Shown here: positions 55,909 through 64,000 of the stretch, in pieces | Numbering within the stretch: position 1 is the stretch's first letter | Layout of the letters: the number at the start of each line of letters is the position of its first letter | Assembly (NCBI RefSeq): GCF_014851685.1 | Contig: NZ_JACVAC010000006.1 | Location: forward strand, 62,001 to 126,000 | Length of the DNA: 64,000 nucleotides | Reading direction: 5' to 3' | Origin: Pseudomonas sp. PDM05 | GTDB lineage: Bacteria > Pseudomonadota > Gammaproteobacteria > Pseudomonadales > Pseudomonadaceae | The notes under the pieces: model-generated | The model's database searches: none | What the model was told of the DNA's origin: nothing | What the model saw: the letters and a program-made list of their open reading frames with translations, nothing else | Position numbers and translations under genes: made by a program

Positions 55909-56154
55909 GGTGAACCTAGCGTCAGTGACTGATGAATTAATGCGGGCGAAGCCCGTGCCAGGCCATGCGCCGCGCGGGCCGTTGACGGTAATCAATGCCT
56001 GCGTGCGGAAAGAGCCTGAATGTCTGGGGCTGGAACGCCCCCGCGTAACCGGCAAAGCTACCTGAATGCGCCTGGCCAGTCCAGCCAAGCGGGGCTGGCA
56101 CTTTGCCACAACTCAAGGCATGCTAGCCGCCCTTCGGCGTCCGGCTTATAGTGC

Positions 56155-59100
56155 GTGTCGCACGCCAGTCCAGCCAACCCGCAGGATCACAGCTTGTCCA
56201 AAGTCACGCCGCCTACTCCCCTACGCGCCGCTCATATAGCGCCGGGAGCGCCCCTGCATGGCACCTTGAAAGGCGCGTTGGCGACGCTCGTCCTTTTGTT
56301 GCTCGCGCTTTTGTTCTGGCAACTGCTGGACCAGTTGCAGCAAAACCAGAAAAACCAGCAGCAATACACCATCGACTACAGCGCCGACCTGGCTGAGCAG
56401 ATCAGCCTGAACATGGCCCTGAGCGCAAAAATCGCCCTGAACCTGCTACCGATGGTCGAGCCGCCGCGCAACAGCGAACAGCAGCAGGCCCTGGTGCATA
56501 CGTTGCAGCGCTCCCTGCCGGAGTTGCGCAGCATCGCCTTGCTGGCCCCCAGCGGCGCAATGATCAGCGACAGCGCCAGTGACAGCCAGGACGCGGCCTG
56601 GCTCGAAGAGCTGGTGCAACGCAGCCATTCCCAGCCTTACTACCTGAGCAACAGCAACGACGGCACGATCATCTATCTGCTGCTGCACCAGCCAACTGGC
56701 GGCTCGCGGGTGTATTGGGTGTTGCGCCTGGCGCCCGCCTACCTGGTCAACCTGACTCGCCAGGATGGCCAGGGCCAGCGACCGATGTGGGCCATCGAGA
56801 ACCGCATCAATCACCGCGTGGTCGGCCGCGACAGCGGCATGCCGGCGCAATGGGCCGTGGCGCTGACCCCGGACGAATTGAATAAAAGTGTACTCATCAC
56901 CCCCCTGAGCAAAAGCGACTGGCAATTGCGCGGCCTGTTCGACCGCAATGCCGTGCTGGAAGAACTGCTGCCCGCCTTCATCGGCAAGTGCCTGCTCGGC
57001 CTCGCGTTCTCGCTGATCCCGGTATTCGTGCTGGTCAACATGCGCCGCCGCCAGCGCCAGGTGCATGAAGGTCGGCGGCGCTACCAGGATATTTTCGAGG
57101 GCACCGGCGTGGCCCTGTGCGTGCTGGACCTGTCGGGGCTGAACACGTTCTTTGACAAGGCCAGGCTGCAAACCCGCGAACAATTGCACGACTGGCTGCA
57201 AGGCAACCGCGAACAGCGCCAGCAACTGCTCAGGGAACTGCGCATCACCGAGGTCAACCAGGTCGCAGTGCGCCTGCTCAACGTCGGCTCGTGCGAGGAA
57301 GCCTGGGAGCGCCTGATCGATGACTGCCCGCACAACGCCACGGCCATCGGCTACCAGGTGCTGGAAGCGGTGCTGACCCAGCAGAAACAGCTGGAGCTGG
57401 AAATCCACCTCAACGATGTCGCCGGCAATGACCAATACCTGTGGCTGGTGATGCGCCTGCCGGAGCAGCAGGACGACTTCAAGGCGGTGATCCTGAGCAT
57501 CAGCGACATCACCAGCCGCAAGCTGATCGAGCTGTCACTGGTGGAACGCGAGAGTTTCTGGTCGGACGTGGTCCGCACCGTGCCCGACCACCTGTATGTG
57601 CAGGACGTGATCAGCCAGCGCATGATTTTCAGCAACCATCACCTGGGCCACACCCTCGGCTACAACAAAGCCGAACTGCTGCAAATGGGCGAGTATTTCT
57701 GGGAAATCCTGCTGCACCCCGAAGACGCCGAGCGCTACCACGACTTGCGCCAACAACAGCGCCAGGCCGGTTATTCGGCCCAGTTGCAATGCCAGTTGCG
57801 CTTCCGCCACCGCAACAACCAGTGGCGCCGCTTCGAAATTCGCGAGCAGGCCCTGGCGCGAGACAAGGCGGCGCAGGTCACGCGCATCATCGGCGTGGCC
57901 AAGGACATCACCGACCAGATCGAAGCCAGTGAATCCCTGCGCGACAGCGAGCAGCGCTACCGCATGCTCGCCGAAAGCATCAGCGACGTGATCTGTTCCA
58001 CCGACAGCCAACTGGCCCTCAACTACATCAGCCCTTCGGTCAACGCGGTGCTGGGCTACGACGTGGACTGGGTGTTCAAGAACGGCTGGCAGTCGATCAT
58101 CGCCAACCCGCAGCAACTGACCGGCATCTACAGCCTGGTGGAACAGGTCAGCCGCGCCCTCGGTGATACCGACGCACTGGCCAGGCTGCGCGACGAAGCG
58201 CGGACCCAGCTGTTCCTGTTCGATTGCCTGCGCGCCGACGGGCGCAAAGTGCCGATCGAATTGCGCCTGGTGCTGGTGTGGGATGAACACGGTACGTTCG
58301 AAGGCATCCTTGGCGTCGGCCGCGACATCAGCCAGCAACGCCGCGCCGAGAAAGACCTGCGCATGGCGGCCACGGTATTCGAACACTCCACCTCGGCGAT
58401 CCTGATCACCGACCCGGCCGGCTATATCGTCCAGGCCAACGACGCATTCACCCGCGTCAGCGGCTACAGCGTGGCCGACGTGCTCGACCAGTTGCCGAAC
58501 ATGCTCACCGTCGACGAACAGCAAGAAGCCCATCTGCGCTACGTGCTCAAGCAGTTGCACCAGCACAGCACCTGGGAAGGCGAAGTGTGGCTCAAGCGCC
58601 GCAACGGCGAGCATTACCCGGCCTGGGTCGGCATTACCGCCGTGTTCGACGATGAAGGCGACCTGGCCAGCTACGTGTGCTTCTTCAGCGACATCAGCGA
58701 GCGCAAGGCCAGTGAGCAGCGTATCCACCGCCTGGCGTACTACGACGCCCTGACCCACCTGCCCAACCGCACGCTGTTCCAGGACCGCCTGCACACCGCG
58801 TTGCAATCGGCCGAACGGCAGAAGTCGTGGGTCGTGCTGATGTTCCTCGACCTCGACCGTTTCAAGCCGATCAACGACTCCCTGGGCCACGCCGCCGGCG
58901 ACCGCATGCTCAAGGAAATGGCCACGCGCCTGCTCGGCTGCGTCGCCGAAGACGACACCGTGGCGCGCATGGGTGGCGACGAGTTCACCTTGCTGCTGCA
59001 ACCGCGCATCAGCCGCGAAATGGCACTGAACCGCGCGATCCACGTGGCCGAACAGATCCTCGCCAGCCTGGTGAAGCCGTTTGTGCTCGAAGGCCGCGAA

Positions 59101-60045
59101 TTCTTCGTCACCGCCAGTATCGGCATTGCCCTCAGCCCGCAGGACGGCAACGAGCTGAGCCAGTTGATGAAAAACGCCGACACCGCGATGTATCACGCCA
59201 AGGAACGCGGCAAGAACAACTTCCAGTTCTACCAGGCCGACATGAACGCCAGCGCCCTGGAGCGCCTGGAGCTGGAAAGCGACCTGCGCCATGCCCTGGA
59301 CCAGAACGAATTCGTGCTCTATTACCAGCCGCAGTTCAGCGGCGACGGCAAGCGCCTGACCGGCGCCGAAGCCTTGCTGCGCTGGCGTCATCCGCGTCGC
59401 GGGCTGGTGCCGCCGGGGGACTTCATCCCGGTGCTGGAGGAGTTGGGCCTGGTGGTGGATGTGGGCGACTGGGTGATCAGCGAGGCGTGCCGCCAGCTCA
59501 AGACCTGGCACCAGAACAAGGTGCGCGTGCCGAAAGTCTCGGTGAACATCTCGGCGCGGCAGTTCTCCGACGGCCAGTTGGGCGAACGCATCGCCAGCAT
59601 CCTGGAAGACACCGGCCTGCCCCCGGCGTGCCTGGAACTGGAGCTGACCGAAAGCATCCTGATGCGCGAAGTCAACGAAGCCCTGCACATCCTCGACGGC
59701 CTGAAAAACCTGGGCCTGAGCATTGCGGTCGACGACTTCGGCACGGGTTACTCGTCGCTCAACTACCTCAAGCAATTCCCCATCGACGTGCTGAAGATCG
59801 ACCGTACCTTTGTCGACGGCCTGCCGTCCGGCGAACAGGACGCCCAGATCGCCCGCGCCATTATCGCCATGGCCCACAGCCTGAACCTGGCGGTGATCGC
59901 CGAAGGCGTGGAAACCCATGAGCAACTCGACTTCCTGCGTGAGCATGGTTGCGATGAAGTGCAGGGCTACCTGTTTGGACGGCCGATGCCGGCAAGCCGG
60001 TTTGAAGCGCAGTTCAGCAATGATGCGCTGTTCATGTTTGATTGA
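56155..60045 (+). CDS. Membrane PAS-GGDEF-EAL cyclic-di-GMP protein
   Basis: The 1296-aa protein has a membrane helix at about 42-62 ([20 protein letters not shown]), a periplasmic sensor of about 210 residues, a second helix near 275-295, then three to four PAS/PAC repeats (about 470-860). A GGDEF domain follows with [13 protein letters not shown] (about 936-948), then an EAL domain with [24 protein letters not shown] and [17 protein letters not shown]. Both catalytic motifs are intact. The inhibitory site before GGDEF reads AEDD instead of RxxD, so product inhibition is probably lost. It starts with GTG, no strong ribosome site seen, and is monocistronic. Confidence 0.93.
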   Translation: MSHASPANPQDHSLSKVTPPTPLRAAHIAPGAPLHGTLKGALATLVLLLLALLFWQLLDQLQQNQKNQQQYTIDYSADLAEQISLNMALSAKIALNLLPMVEPPRNSEQQQALVHTLQRSLPELRSIALLAPSGAMISDSASDSQDAAWLEELVQRSHSQPYYLSNSNDGTIIYLLLHQPTGGSRVYWVLRLAPAYLVNLTRQDGQGQRPMWAIENRINHRVVGRDSGMPAQWAVALTPDELNKSVLITPLSKSDWQLRGLFDRNAVLEELLPAFIGKCLLGLAFSLIPVFVLVNMRRRQRQVHEGRRRYQDIFEGTGVALCVLDLSGLNTFFDKARLQTREQLHDWLQGNREQRQQLLRELRITEVNQVAVRLLNVGSCEEAWERLIDDCPHNATAIGYQVLEAVLTQQKQLELEIHLNDVAGNDQYLWLVMRLPEQQDDFKAVILSISDITSRKLIELSLVERESFWSDVVRTVPDHLYVQDVISQRMIFSNHHLGHTLGYNKAELLQMGEYFWEILLHPEDAERYHDLRQQQRQAGYSAQLQCQLRFRHRNNQWRRFEIREQALARDKAAQVTRIIGVAKDITDQIEASESLRDSEQRYRMLAESISDVICSTDSQLALNYISPSVNAVLGYDVDWVFKNGWQSIIANPQQLTGIYSLVEQVSRALGDTDALARLRDEARTQLFLFDCLRADGRKVPIELRLVLVWDEHGTFEGILGVGRDISQQRRAEKDLRMAATVFEHSTSAILITDPAGYIVQANDAFTRVSGYSVADVLDQLPNMLTVDEQQEAHLRYVLKQLHQHSTWEGEVWLKRRNGEHYPAWVGITAVFDDEGDLASYVCFFSDISERKASEQRIHRLAYYDALTHLPNRTLFQDRLHTALQSAERQKSWVVLMFLDLDRFKPINDSLGHAAGDRMLKEMATRLLGCVAEDDTVARMGGDEFTLLLQPRISREMALNRAIHVAEQILASLVKPFVLEGREFFVTASIGIALSPQDGNELSQLMKNADTAMYHAKERGKNNFQFYQADMNASALERLELESDLRHALDQNEFVLYYQPQFSGDGKRLTGAEALLRWRHPRRGLVPPGDFIPVLEELGLVVDVGDWVISEACRQLKTWHQNKVRVPKVSVNISARQFSDGQLGERIASILEDTGLPPACLELELTESILMREVNEALHILDGLKNLGLSIAVDDFGTGYSSLNYLKQFPIDVLKIDRTFVDGLPSGEQDAQIARAIIAMAHSLNLAVIAEGVETHEQLDFLREHGCDEVQGYLFGRPMPASRFEAQFSNDALFMFD

Positions 60046-60228
60046 ATGAGAGCAGCTGCAAGCTTGAAGCTACAAGGGGCAAGCGAGAGCGGAACTGCCC
60101 TTACTTGAAGCTTGTAGCTTGCAACTTGAAACTGGCACCTCATCCCCATGACTATGTTTCATATCCCTTCTAATTAGCGCTTGGGTTAGAATGCCCTCCT
60201 TTTCTGCCCCCGATCCTTGAGGACCGCC

Positions 60229-61482
60229 ATGTTCAGCCGTGATTTGACTATTGCCAAGTACGACGCCGATCTCTTCGCCGCCATGGAGCAAGAAGCCGTG
60301 CGCCAGGAAGAGCACATCGAGCTGATCGCTTCGGAAAACTACACCAGCCCAGCGGTCATGGAGGCTCAGGGTTCGGTTCTGACCAACAAGTACGCCGAAG
60401 GCTACCCAGGCAAGCGCTACTACGGCGGTTGCGAGTACGTCGACGTGGTTGAGCAACTGGCCATCGACCGTGCAAAAGAACTGTTCGGCGCCGATTACGC
60501 CAACGTCCAGCCGCATGCCGGTTCCCAAGCCAACAGCGCTGTGTACCTGGCCCTGCTGCAAGCGGGCGACACCATCCTGGGCATGAGCCTGGCCCACGGC
60601 GGTCACCTGACCCACGGCGCCACTGTTTCTTCCTCCGGCAAGCTGTACAACGCCGTTCAATACGGTATCGATGGCAACGGCCTGATCGACTACGACGAAG
60701 TCGAGCGCCTGGCTGTTGAACACAAGCCAAAAATGATCGTGGCCGGTTTCTCTGCCTACTCGCAGATCCTGGACTTCCCACGCTTCCGCGCTATCGCCGA
60801 CAAGGTTGGCGCCTACCTGTTCGTCGACATGGCCCACGTGGCCGGTCTGGTCGCCGCTGGCGTCTACCCGAACCCGGTACCTTTCGCTGACGTGGTCACC
60901 ACCACTACCCACAAGACCCTGCGCGGTCCACGTGGCGGCCTGATCCTGGCTCGCGCCAACGCCGACATCGAGAAGAAGCTGAACTCCGCCGTATTCCCGG
61001 GCGCCCAGGGCGGCCCGCTGGAGCACGTGATCGCGGCCAAGGCGATCTGCTTCAAGGAAGCCTTGCAGCCTGAGTTCAAGGTCTACCAGCAACAAGTGGT
61101 CAAGAACGCCCAGGCCATGGCCAGCGTGTTCATCGAGCGCGGTTTTGACGTGGTTTCCGGCGGTACTGAAAACCACCTGTTCCTGCTGTCGCTGATCAAG
61201 CAGGAAATCTCCGGTAAAGATGCTGACGCTGCCCTGGGCAAAGCCTTCATCACCGTGAACAAAAACTCCGTGCCGAACGACCCACGTTCGCCGTTCGTCA
61301 CTTCCGGCCTGCGCTTCGGCACCCCGGCTGTGACCACTCGTGGCTTCAAGGAAGCAGAGTGCAAGGAACTGGCCGGCTGGATCTGCGACATCCTGGCAGA
61401 TCTTTCCAACGAAGCCGTGATCGACGCGGTACGCGAGAAGGTCAAGGCCATCTGCAAGAAGCTGCCGGTGTACGGCGCTTGA
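60229..61482 (+). CDS. glyA: Serine hydroxymethyltransferase
   Basis: The 417-aa PLP enzyme interconverts serine and glycine with tetrahydrofolate, the main one-carbon source. The start [20 protein letters not shown] follows GAGGA at 6 bp. Visible motifs are [49 protein letters not shown] and the PLP-lysine block [16 protein letters not shown]. Length is normal. Pseudomonas genomes often carry two or more glyA genes; which one this is cannot be told here. A strong terminator follows. Confidence 0.98.
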   Translation: MFSRDLTIAKYDADLFAAMEQEAVRQEEHIELIASENYTSPAVMEAQGSVLTNKYAEGYPGKRYYGGCEYVDVVEQLAIDRAKELFGADYANVQPHAGSQANSAVYLALLQAGDTILGMSLAHGGHLTHGATVSSSGKLYNAVQYGIDGNGLIDYDEVERLAVEHKPKMIVAGFSAYSQILDFPRFRAIADKVGAYLFVDMAHVAGLVAAGVYPNPVPFADVVTTTTHKTLRGPRGGLILARANADIEKKLNSAVFPGAQGGPLEHVIAAKAICFKEALQPEFKVYQQQVVKNAQAMASVFIERGFDVVSGGTENHLFLLSLIKQEISGKDADAALGKAFITVNKNSVPNDPRSPFVTSGLRFGTPAVTTRGFKEAECKELAGWICDILADLSNEAVIDAVREKVKAICKKLPVYGA

Positions 61483-61499
61483 TTGCAGTTGCTTGAATG

Positions 61500-61529
61500 A
61501 AAAGCCCGGCTCTTGAGCCGGGCTTTTTT
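61500..61529 (+). terminator. Rho-independent terminator of glyA
   Basis: GCCCGGCTC / GAGCCGGGC around TT, with flanking A and T runs, starts 18 bp after the glyA stop. Confidence 0.9.
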
Positions 61530-61571
61530 ATGCCTGAAACACTGCTTTCTCAGCCTGAAATGCAATCTTTA

Positions 61572-61660
61572 TGTGGGAGCGGGCTTGCTCGCGAATGCAG
61601 CGGGTCAGCTAGGATATTGGTCGCTGACACACCGCATTCGCGAGCAAGCCCGCTCCCACA
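61572..61660. repeat. REP-type perfect 27-bp inverted repeat
   Basis: TGTGGGAGCGGGCTTGCTCG at 61572-61591 and its exact complement ending at 61660 form a REP doublet between the converging glyA and GTPase genes. Confidence 0.9.
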
Positions 61661-61677
61661 GTTGATCGCACTTCAAT

Positions 61678-62637
61678 TCAACGCTGGTAAACCTTCGCAA
61701 AACCTTCGCGGATTTTTTCCTCCGGCAATTCATCGGCAATAAACACAATCACACTCTCCCGCGCCTCGCCCTCCTCCCATTCGGTATCCCAGTCGAACCC
61801 GTAGAGCTTGAGCACGCCCTGGAACACCATCCTGCGATCCTCCCCGGCGATGTTCAGCACGCCCTTGTAGCGCAGCAGTTGCTTGCCGTGATCTTCCAGC
61901 AGCGCGTTCATGAACTCGCTGAGACGGTCAATATCCAGCGGCTGCTCGGTGCGTAGTACCAGGCTGGAGATACGGTCGATGGACGGCGCCTTGCCGACCG
62001 GGCGCAGGCTCATGCCGGCGTTGAGGTTGAAGCCGCGCACATCGAGCAATTCGGCCAGGTCGATGGTGCCGTGATCGACCACCCGAATCGGCGCCCGACG
62101 GTTGATGCGGGTCAGGCGCTCGCTGAGGGCATCAAAGGTGGCGTCATCCACCAGATCGCGCTTGCTCACCAGCAGGCGGTCGGCAAAGCCGATCTGGGCC
62201 TGGGCGATGGTCTGGGTCAGGTGGTGCTCGGCGTGGGCCGCGTCCACCAGGGTGATGATGCCGTCGAGGATGTAGCGCTCACGCAGTTCCTCGTCGATGA
62301 AAAAGGTCTGTGCCACCGGCGCCGGGTCGGCCAGGCCGGTGGTCTCGATCACCAGGCGGTCGAAGGCAATTTCGCCGCTGTCCAGGCGTTCGAGCAGCAG
62401 GTACAGGGCCTTGGTCAGGTCGGTGTGGATGGTGCAGCACACGCAGCCGTTGGACAGGGTCATGACTTGCACCGGCTCATCGCCCAACAGTTGGGTGTCG
62501 ATACCGGCATCACTGAATTCGTTTTCGATCACGGCGATTTTCAGGCCGTGCTCGGCTTTGAGCAGGTGACGCAGCAAGGTGGTCTTGCCGGCGCCGAGGA
62601 AGCCACTGAGGATGGTTACGGGGATGGGAGAGGACAA
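61678..62637 (-). CDS. yjiA: CobW/YjiA-family metal-binding GTPase
   Basis: The 319-aa cytosolic protein belongs to the CobW/COG0523 family of metal-chaperone GTPases. It has Walker A SGFLGAGKTTLLRHLL (11-26), the metal-binding CxCC motif LSNGCVCCTIHTDL (62-75), the switch/Walker B region LVIETTGLADPAP and the guanine motif SKRD. The C-terminal CobW_C domain is complete. Its position behind cstA and the small ybdD gene matches the E. coli yjiY-yjiX-yjiA cluster, so YjiA type is the best match. A REP doublet separates it from ybdD. Confidence 0.93.
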   Translation of the reverse strand: MSSPIPVTILSGFLGAGKTTLLRHLLKAEHGLKIAVIENEFSDAGIDTQLLGDEPVQVMTLSNGCVCCTIHTDLTKALYLLLERLDSGEIAFDRLVIETTGLADPAPVAQTFFIDEELRERYILDGIITLVDAAHAEHHLTQTIAQAQIGFADRLLVSKRDLVDDATFDALSERLTRINRRAPIRVVDHGTIDLAELLDVRGFNLNAGMSLRPVGKAPSIDRISSLVLRTEQPLDIDRLSEFMNALLEDHGKQLLRYKGVLNIAGEDRRMVFQGVLKLYGFDWDTEWEEGEARESVIVFIADELPEEKIREGFAKVYQR

Positions 62638-62674
62638 AGACAGTTCTCCTTATAACTGAAGGAACACAAAACAA

Positions 62675-62766
62675 ATGTGGGAGCGGGCTTGCTCGCGAAA
62701 GCAATGTGTCAGCCAGCACATACATCAACTGACAAACCGCTTTCGCGAGCAAGCCCGCTCCCACAT
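62675..62766. repeat. REP-type inverted repeat between ybdD and yjiA
   Basis: ATGTGGGAGCGGGCTTGCTC at 62675-62694 and its exact complement ending at 62766 form a 28-bp-arm doublet. Being within a leftward operon, it may trim or stabilise the upstream message. Confidence 0.9.
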
Positions 62767-62794
62767 GGGATCACCGCCAGCCCGGGCTACCGGG

Positions 62795-62992
62795 TCAACA
62801 GCACTTGGGCCCACCCTTGCCACCGTAACGGGCCTCCTGGCGTTCCCGGAAGAACGCCTTGTAGTCCATCACCGGTTTGTCCGGGTGCTTGGTTTGCATA
62901 TGCTCGACGTACGTGTCGTAGTCGGGCATGCCGACCATCAGGCGCGCGGCCTGACCGAGGTATTTACCGAGGCGACTGATGTCATTGAACAT
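62795..62992 (-). CDS. YbdD/YjiX family small protein (DUF466)
   Basis: The 65-aa cytosolic protein starts [20 protein letters not shown] and carries the family core [20 protein letters not shown] and [16 protein letters not shown], with a CC end. It is always found next to CstA/BtsT-type transporters and was reported to assist them, but its mechanism is unclear. The start is 15 bp after the cstA stop, so it is in the same leftward transcript. Confidence 0.95.
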   Translation of the reverse strand: MFNDISRLGKYLGQAARLMVGMPDYDTYVEHMQTKHPDKPVMDYKAFFRERQEARYGGKGGPKCC

Positions 62993-63007
62993 GGCTGCAA
63001 TCCTCTA

Positions 63008-64000
63008 TCACGCGTCCGGCAGGGCCTGGAACGGGGCTTCTTTATCCGTACGCTCTTTGTTGCCCCAGGCGGCTACGCCGACCTTGAGCGCATAGAACAG
63101 GATGCTGAACACCACGAACAGGAACATCGCCGTCAGCGTTGCGTTGGTGTACGCGTTGTAGATCACGTGCTGCATCTGGTCGATGTTCTTCGCCGGGGCG
63201 AGGATCTGGCCATTGGCCAATGCATCGCTGTACTTCTTCGCCAGCGACAGGAAGCCGATCGCCGGGTTGGCGTCGAACAGCTTGATGAAGCCTGCGGTAG
63301 TGGTGCAGATCAGCAGCCATACTGCCGGCAGCATGGTCACCCAGATGTAGCGTTGGCGTTTCATTTTGATCAGCACGACGGTCGCCAGCATCAGCGCGAT
63401 ACCCGCGAGCATCTGGTTGGAGATACCAAACAGCGGCCACAAGGTGTTGATGCCGCCCAGTGGGTCGATCACGCCTTGGTACAGCAGGTAACCCCACATG
63501 GCCACGCAACCGGCAGTCGCGATCAGGTTGGCGGTCCACGATTCGGTGCGTTTGAGCGAAGGCACGAAGGAGCCGAGCAGGTCCTGCAACATGAAGCGAC
63601 CGGCGCGGGTACCGGCGTCAACCGCCGTCAGGATGAACAGCGCTTCGAACAGGATCGCGAAGTGATACCAGAACGCCATGGTGTTTTCACCCGGCAGCAC
63701 ACTGTGCAGGATCTGCGCGATACCCACGGCCAGGGTCGGCGCACCACCGGCTCGAGCCAGGATGGTGGTTTCACCGATGTCATGGGCGACGGCTTGCAGC
63801 GCCTCCGGGGTAATCGCAAAACCCCAGCTGCTGACGGTTTGCGCAACGGCAACGACATCGGCACCGACCACGGCGGCCGGGCTGTTCATGGCGAAGTACA
63901 CGCCAGGCTCGATCACCGAAGCCGCAACCATCGCCATGATGGCCACGAACGACTCCATCAACATGCCGCCGTAACCGATGTAGCGGGCGTTGGTTTCGTT
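63008..64000 (-). CDS. cstA: Carbon starvation protein CstA (pyruvate/peptide transporter), C-terminal part
   Basis: The 330 visible codons are the C-terminal half of a CstA-family inner-membrane transporter. The frame is open at the right edge (NETNARYIGYGGMLMESFVA), so the true start lies outside the window; the Met at 63964 is internal. Hydrophobic segments and the conserved GTRAGRFMLQDLLGSF and WPLFGISNQMLAGIALMLAT blocks support CstA/BtsT. These carriers import pyruvate (or peptides) when carbon is short. It heads the leftward group cstA-ybdD-yjiA. Whether this copy is CstA or BtsT type cannot be told. Confidence 0.95.
   Translation of the reverse strand, partial: NETNARYIGYGGMLMESFVAIMAMVAASVIEPGVYFAMNSPAAVVGADVVAVAQTVSSWGFAITPEALQAVAHDIGETTILARAGGAPTLAVGIAQILHSVLPGENTMAFWYHFAILFEALFILTAVDAGTRAGRFMLQDLLGSFVPSLKRTESWTANLIATAGCVAMWGYLLYQGVIDPLGGINTLWPLFGISNQMLAGIALMLATVVLIKMKRQRYIWVTMLPAVWLLICTTTAGFIKLFDANPAIGFLSLAKKYSDALANGQILAPAKNIDQMQHVIYNAYTNATLTAMFLFVVFSILFYALKVGVAAWGNKERTDKEAPFQALPDA

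Noticed and set aside
57535-59946. 803-codon open frame antisense to the PAS-GGDEF-EAL gene
   Set aside because: Its His/Gln/Val-rich composition is typical of an antisense shadow; the opposite strand has intact GGDEF and EAL domains.

Overview
The window is chromosomal DNA from a Pseudomonas, most likely of the P. fluorescens group. This rests on the gene order dnaJ-dnaK-grpE / recN / fur-omlA / rnfH-ratA / smpB / lldR-lldP, the gammaproteobacterial tmRNA, and REP-type palindromes of the GTGGGAGCGGGCTTGC kind scattered between core genes. Only the window edges cut genes: dnaJ at the left and cstA at the right.

Region 1 (1-14037) is conserved core. It holds the heat-shock operon grpE-dnaK-dnaJ, read leftward from a clear sigma-32-type promoter. 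The SOS gene recN is read rightward behind a LexA box in the same intergenic gap. Fur and the outer-membrane lipoprotein BamE/OmlA are divergent, then come RnfH and RatA, and SmpB. A lactate locus follows (LldR regulator, LldP permease, a large FAD/Fe-S D-lactate-type dehydrogenase) with no lldD gene. A small secreted protein and ssrA (tmRNA) close the region.

Region 2 (about 14038 to somewhere between 35.6 and 38.7 kb) is accessory DNA built on the 3' end of ssrA, and it looks like two tandem islands. Island A carries an intact tyrosine recombinase, a non-coding stretch rich in palindromes and GGCGACA repeats, a DUF3987 (YfjI-like) gene with a second tyrosine recombinase, a DUF1016/YhcG PDDEXK protein and a complete type I restriction-modification operon hsdR-hsdM-hsdS. 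It ends at a second copy of the ssrA tail and terminator (27308-27359). The remnant of a second, nearly identical integrase follows and marks an older island B. Island B carries a DUF262/DUF1524 (GmrSD-like) protein, an unknown protein and a tightly packed four-gene operon: an AAA+ ATPase, an all-helical protein of unknown family, a ZorA-like MotA/ExbB stator protein with a long coiled-coil tail, and a ZorB-like OmpA protein. The last two match the Zorya anti-phage motor, but the effector genes differ from the type I and II Zorya layouts I know. This is the best candidate for a little-described system. A small membrane/coiled-coil protein, a WYL-domain regulator and a 489-aa protein of unknown family lie at the uncertain right border.

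Region 3 (about 38.8-64 kb) is again mostly core. It encodes a secreted protein, an ArnT-type glycosyltransferase, a UPF0114 membrane protein, a large lipoprotein, a Lon-like AAA protease, DUF3015 and DUF4105 proteins, a chorismate mutase, a GreA/GreB-like factor, NADP-type glutamate dehydrogenase, EttA, a 1296-aa PAS-GGDEF-EAL protein, GlyA, and the leftward group cstA-ybdD-yjiA. One orphan PDDEXK (HsdR-N-like) gene at 50.4 kb looks like a small separate insertion.

Functionally, the accessory block is a stacked defence island (type I R-M, DUF1016 nuclease, GmrSD-like enzyme, Zorya-like motor) parked on tmRNA. Function assignments rest on motif reading alone; no database search was run.
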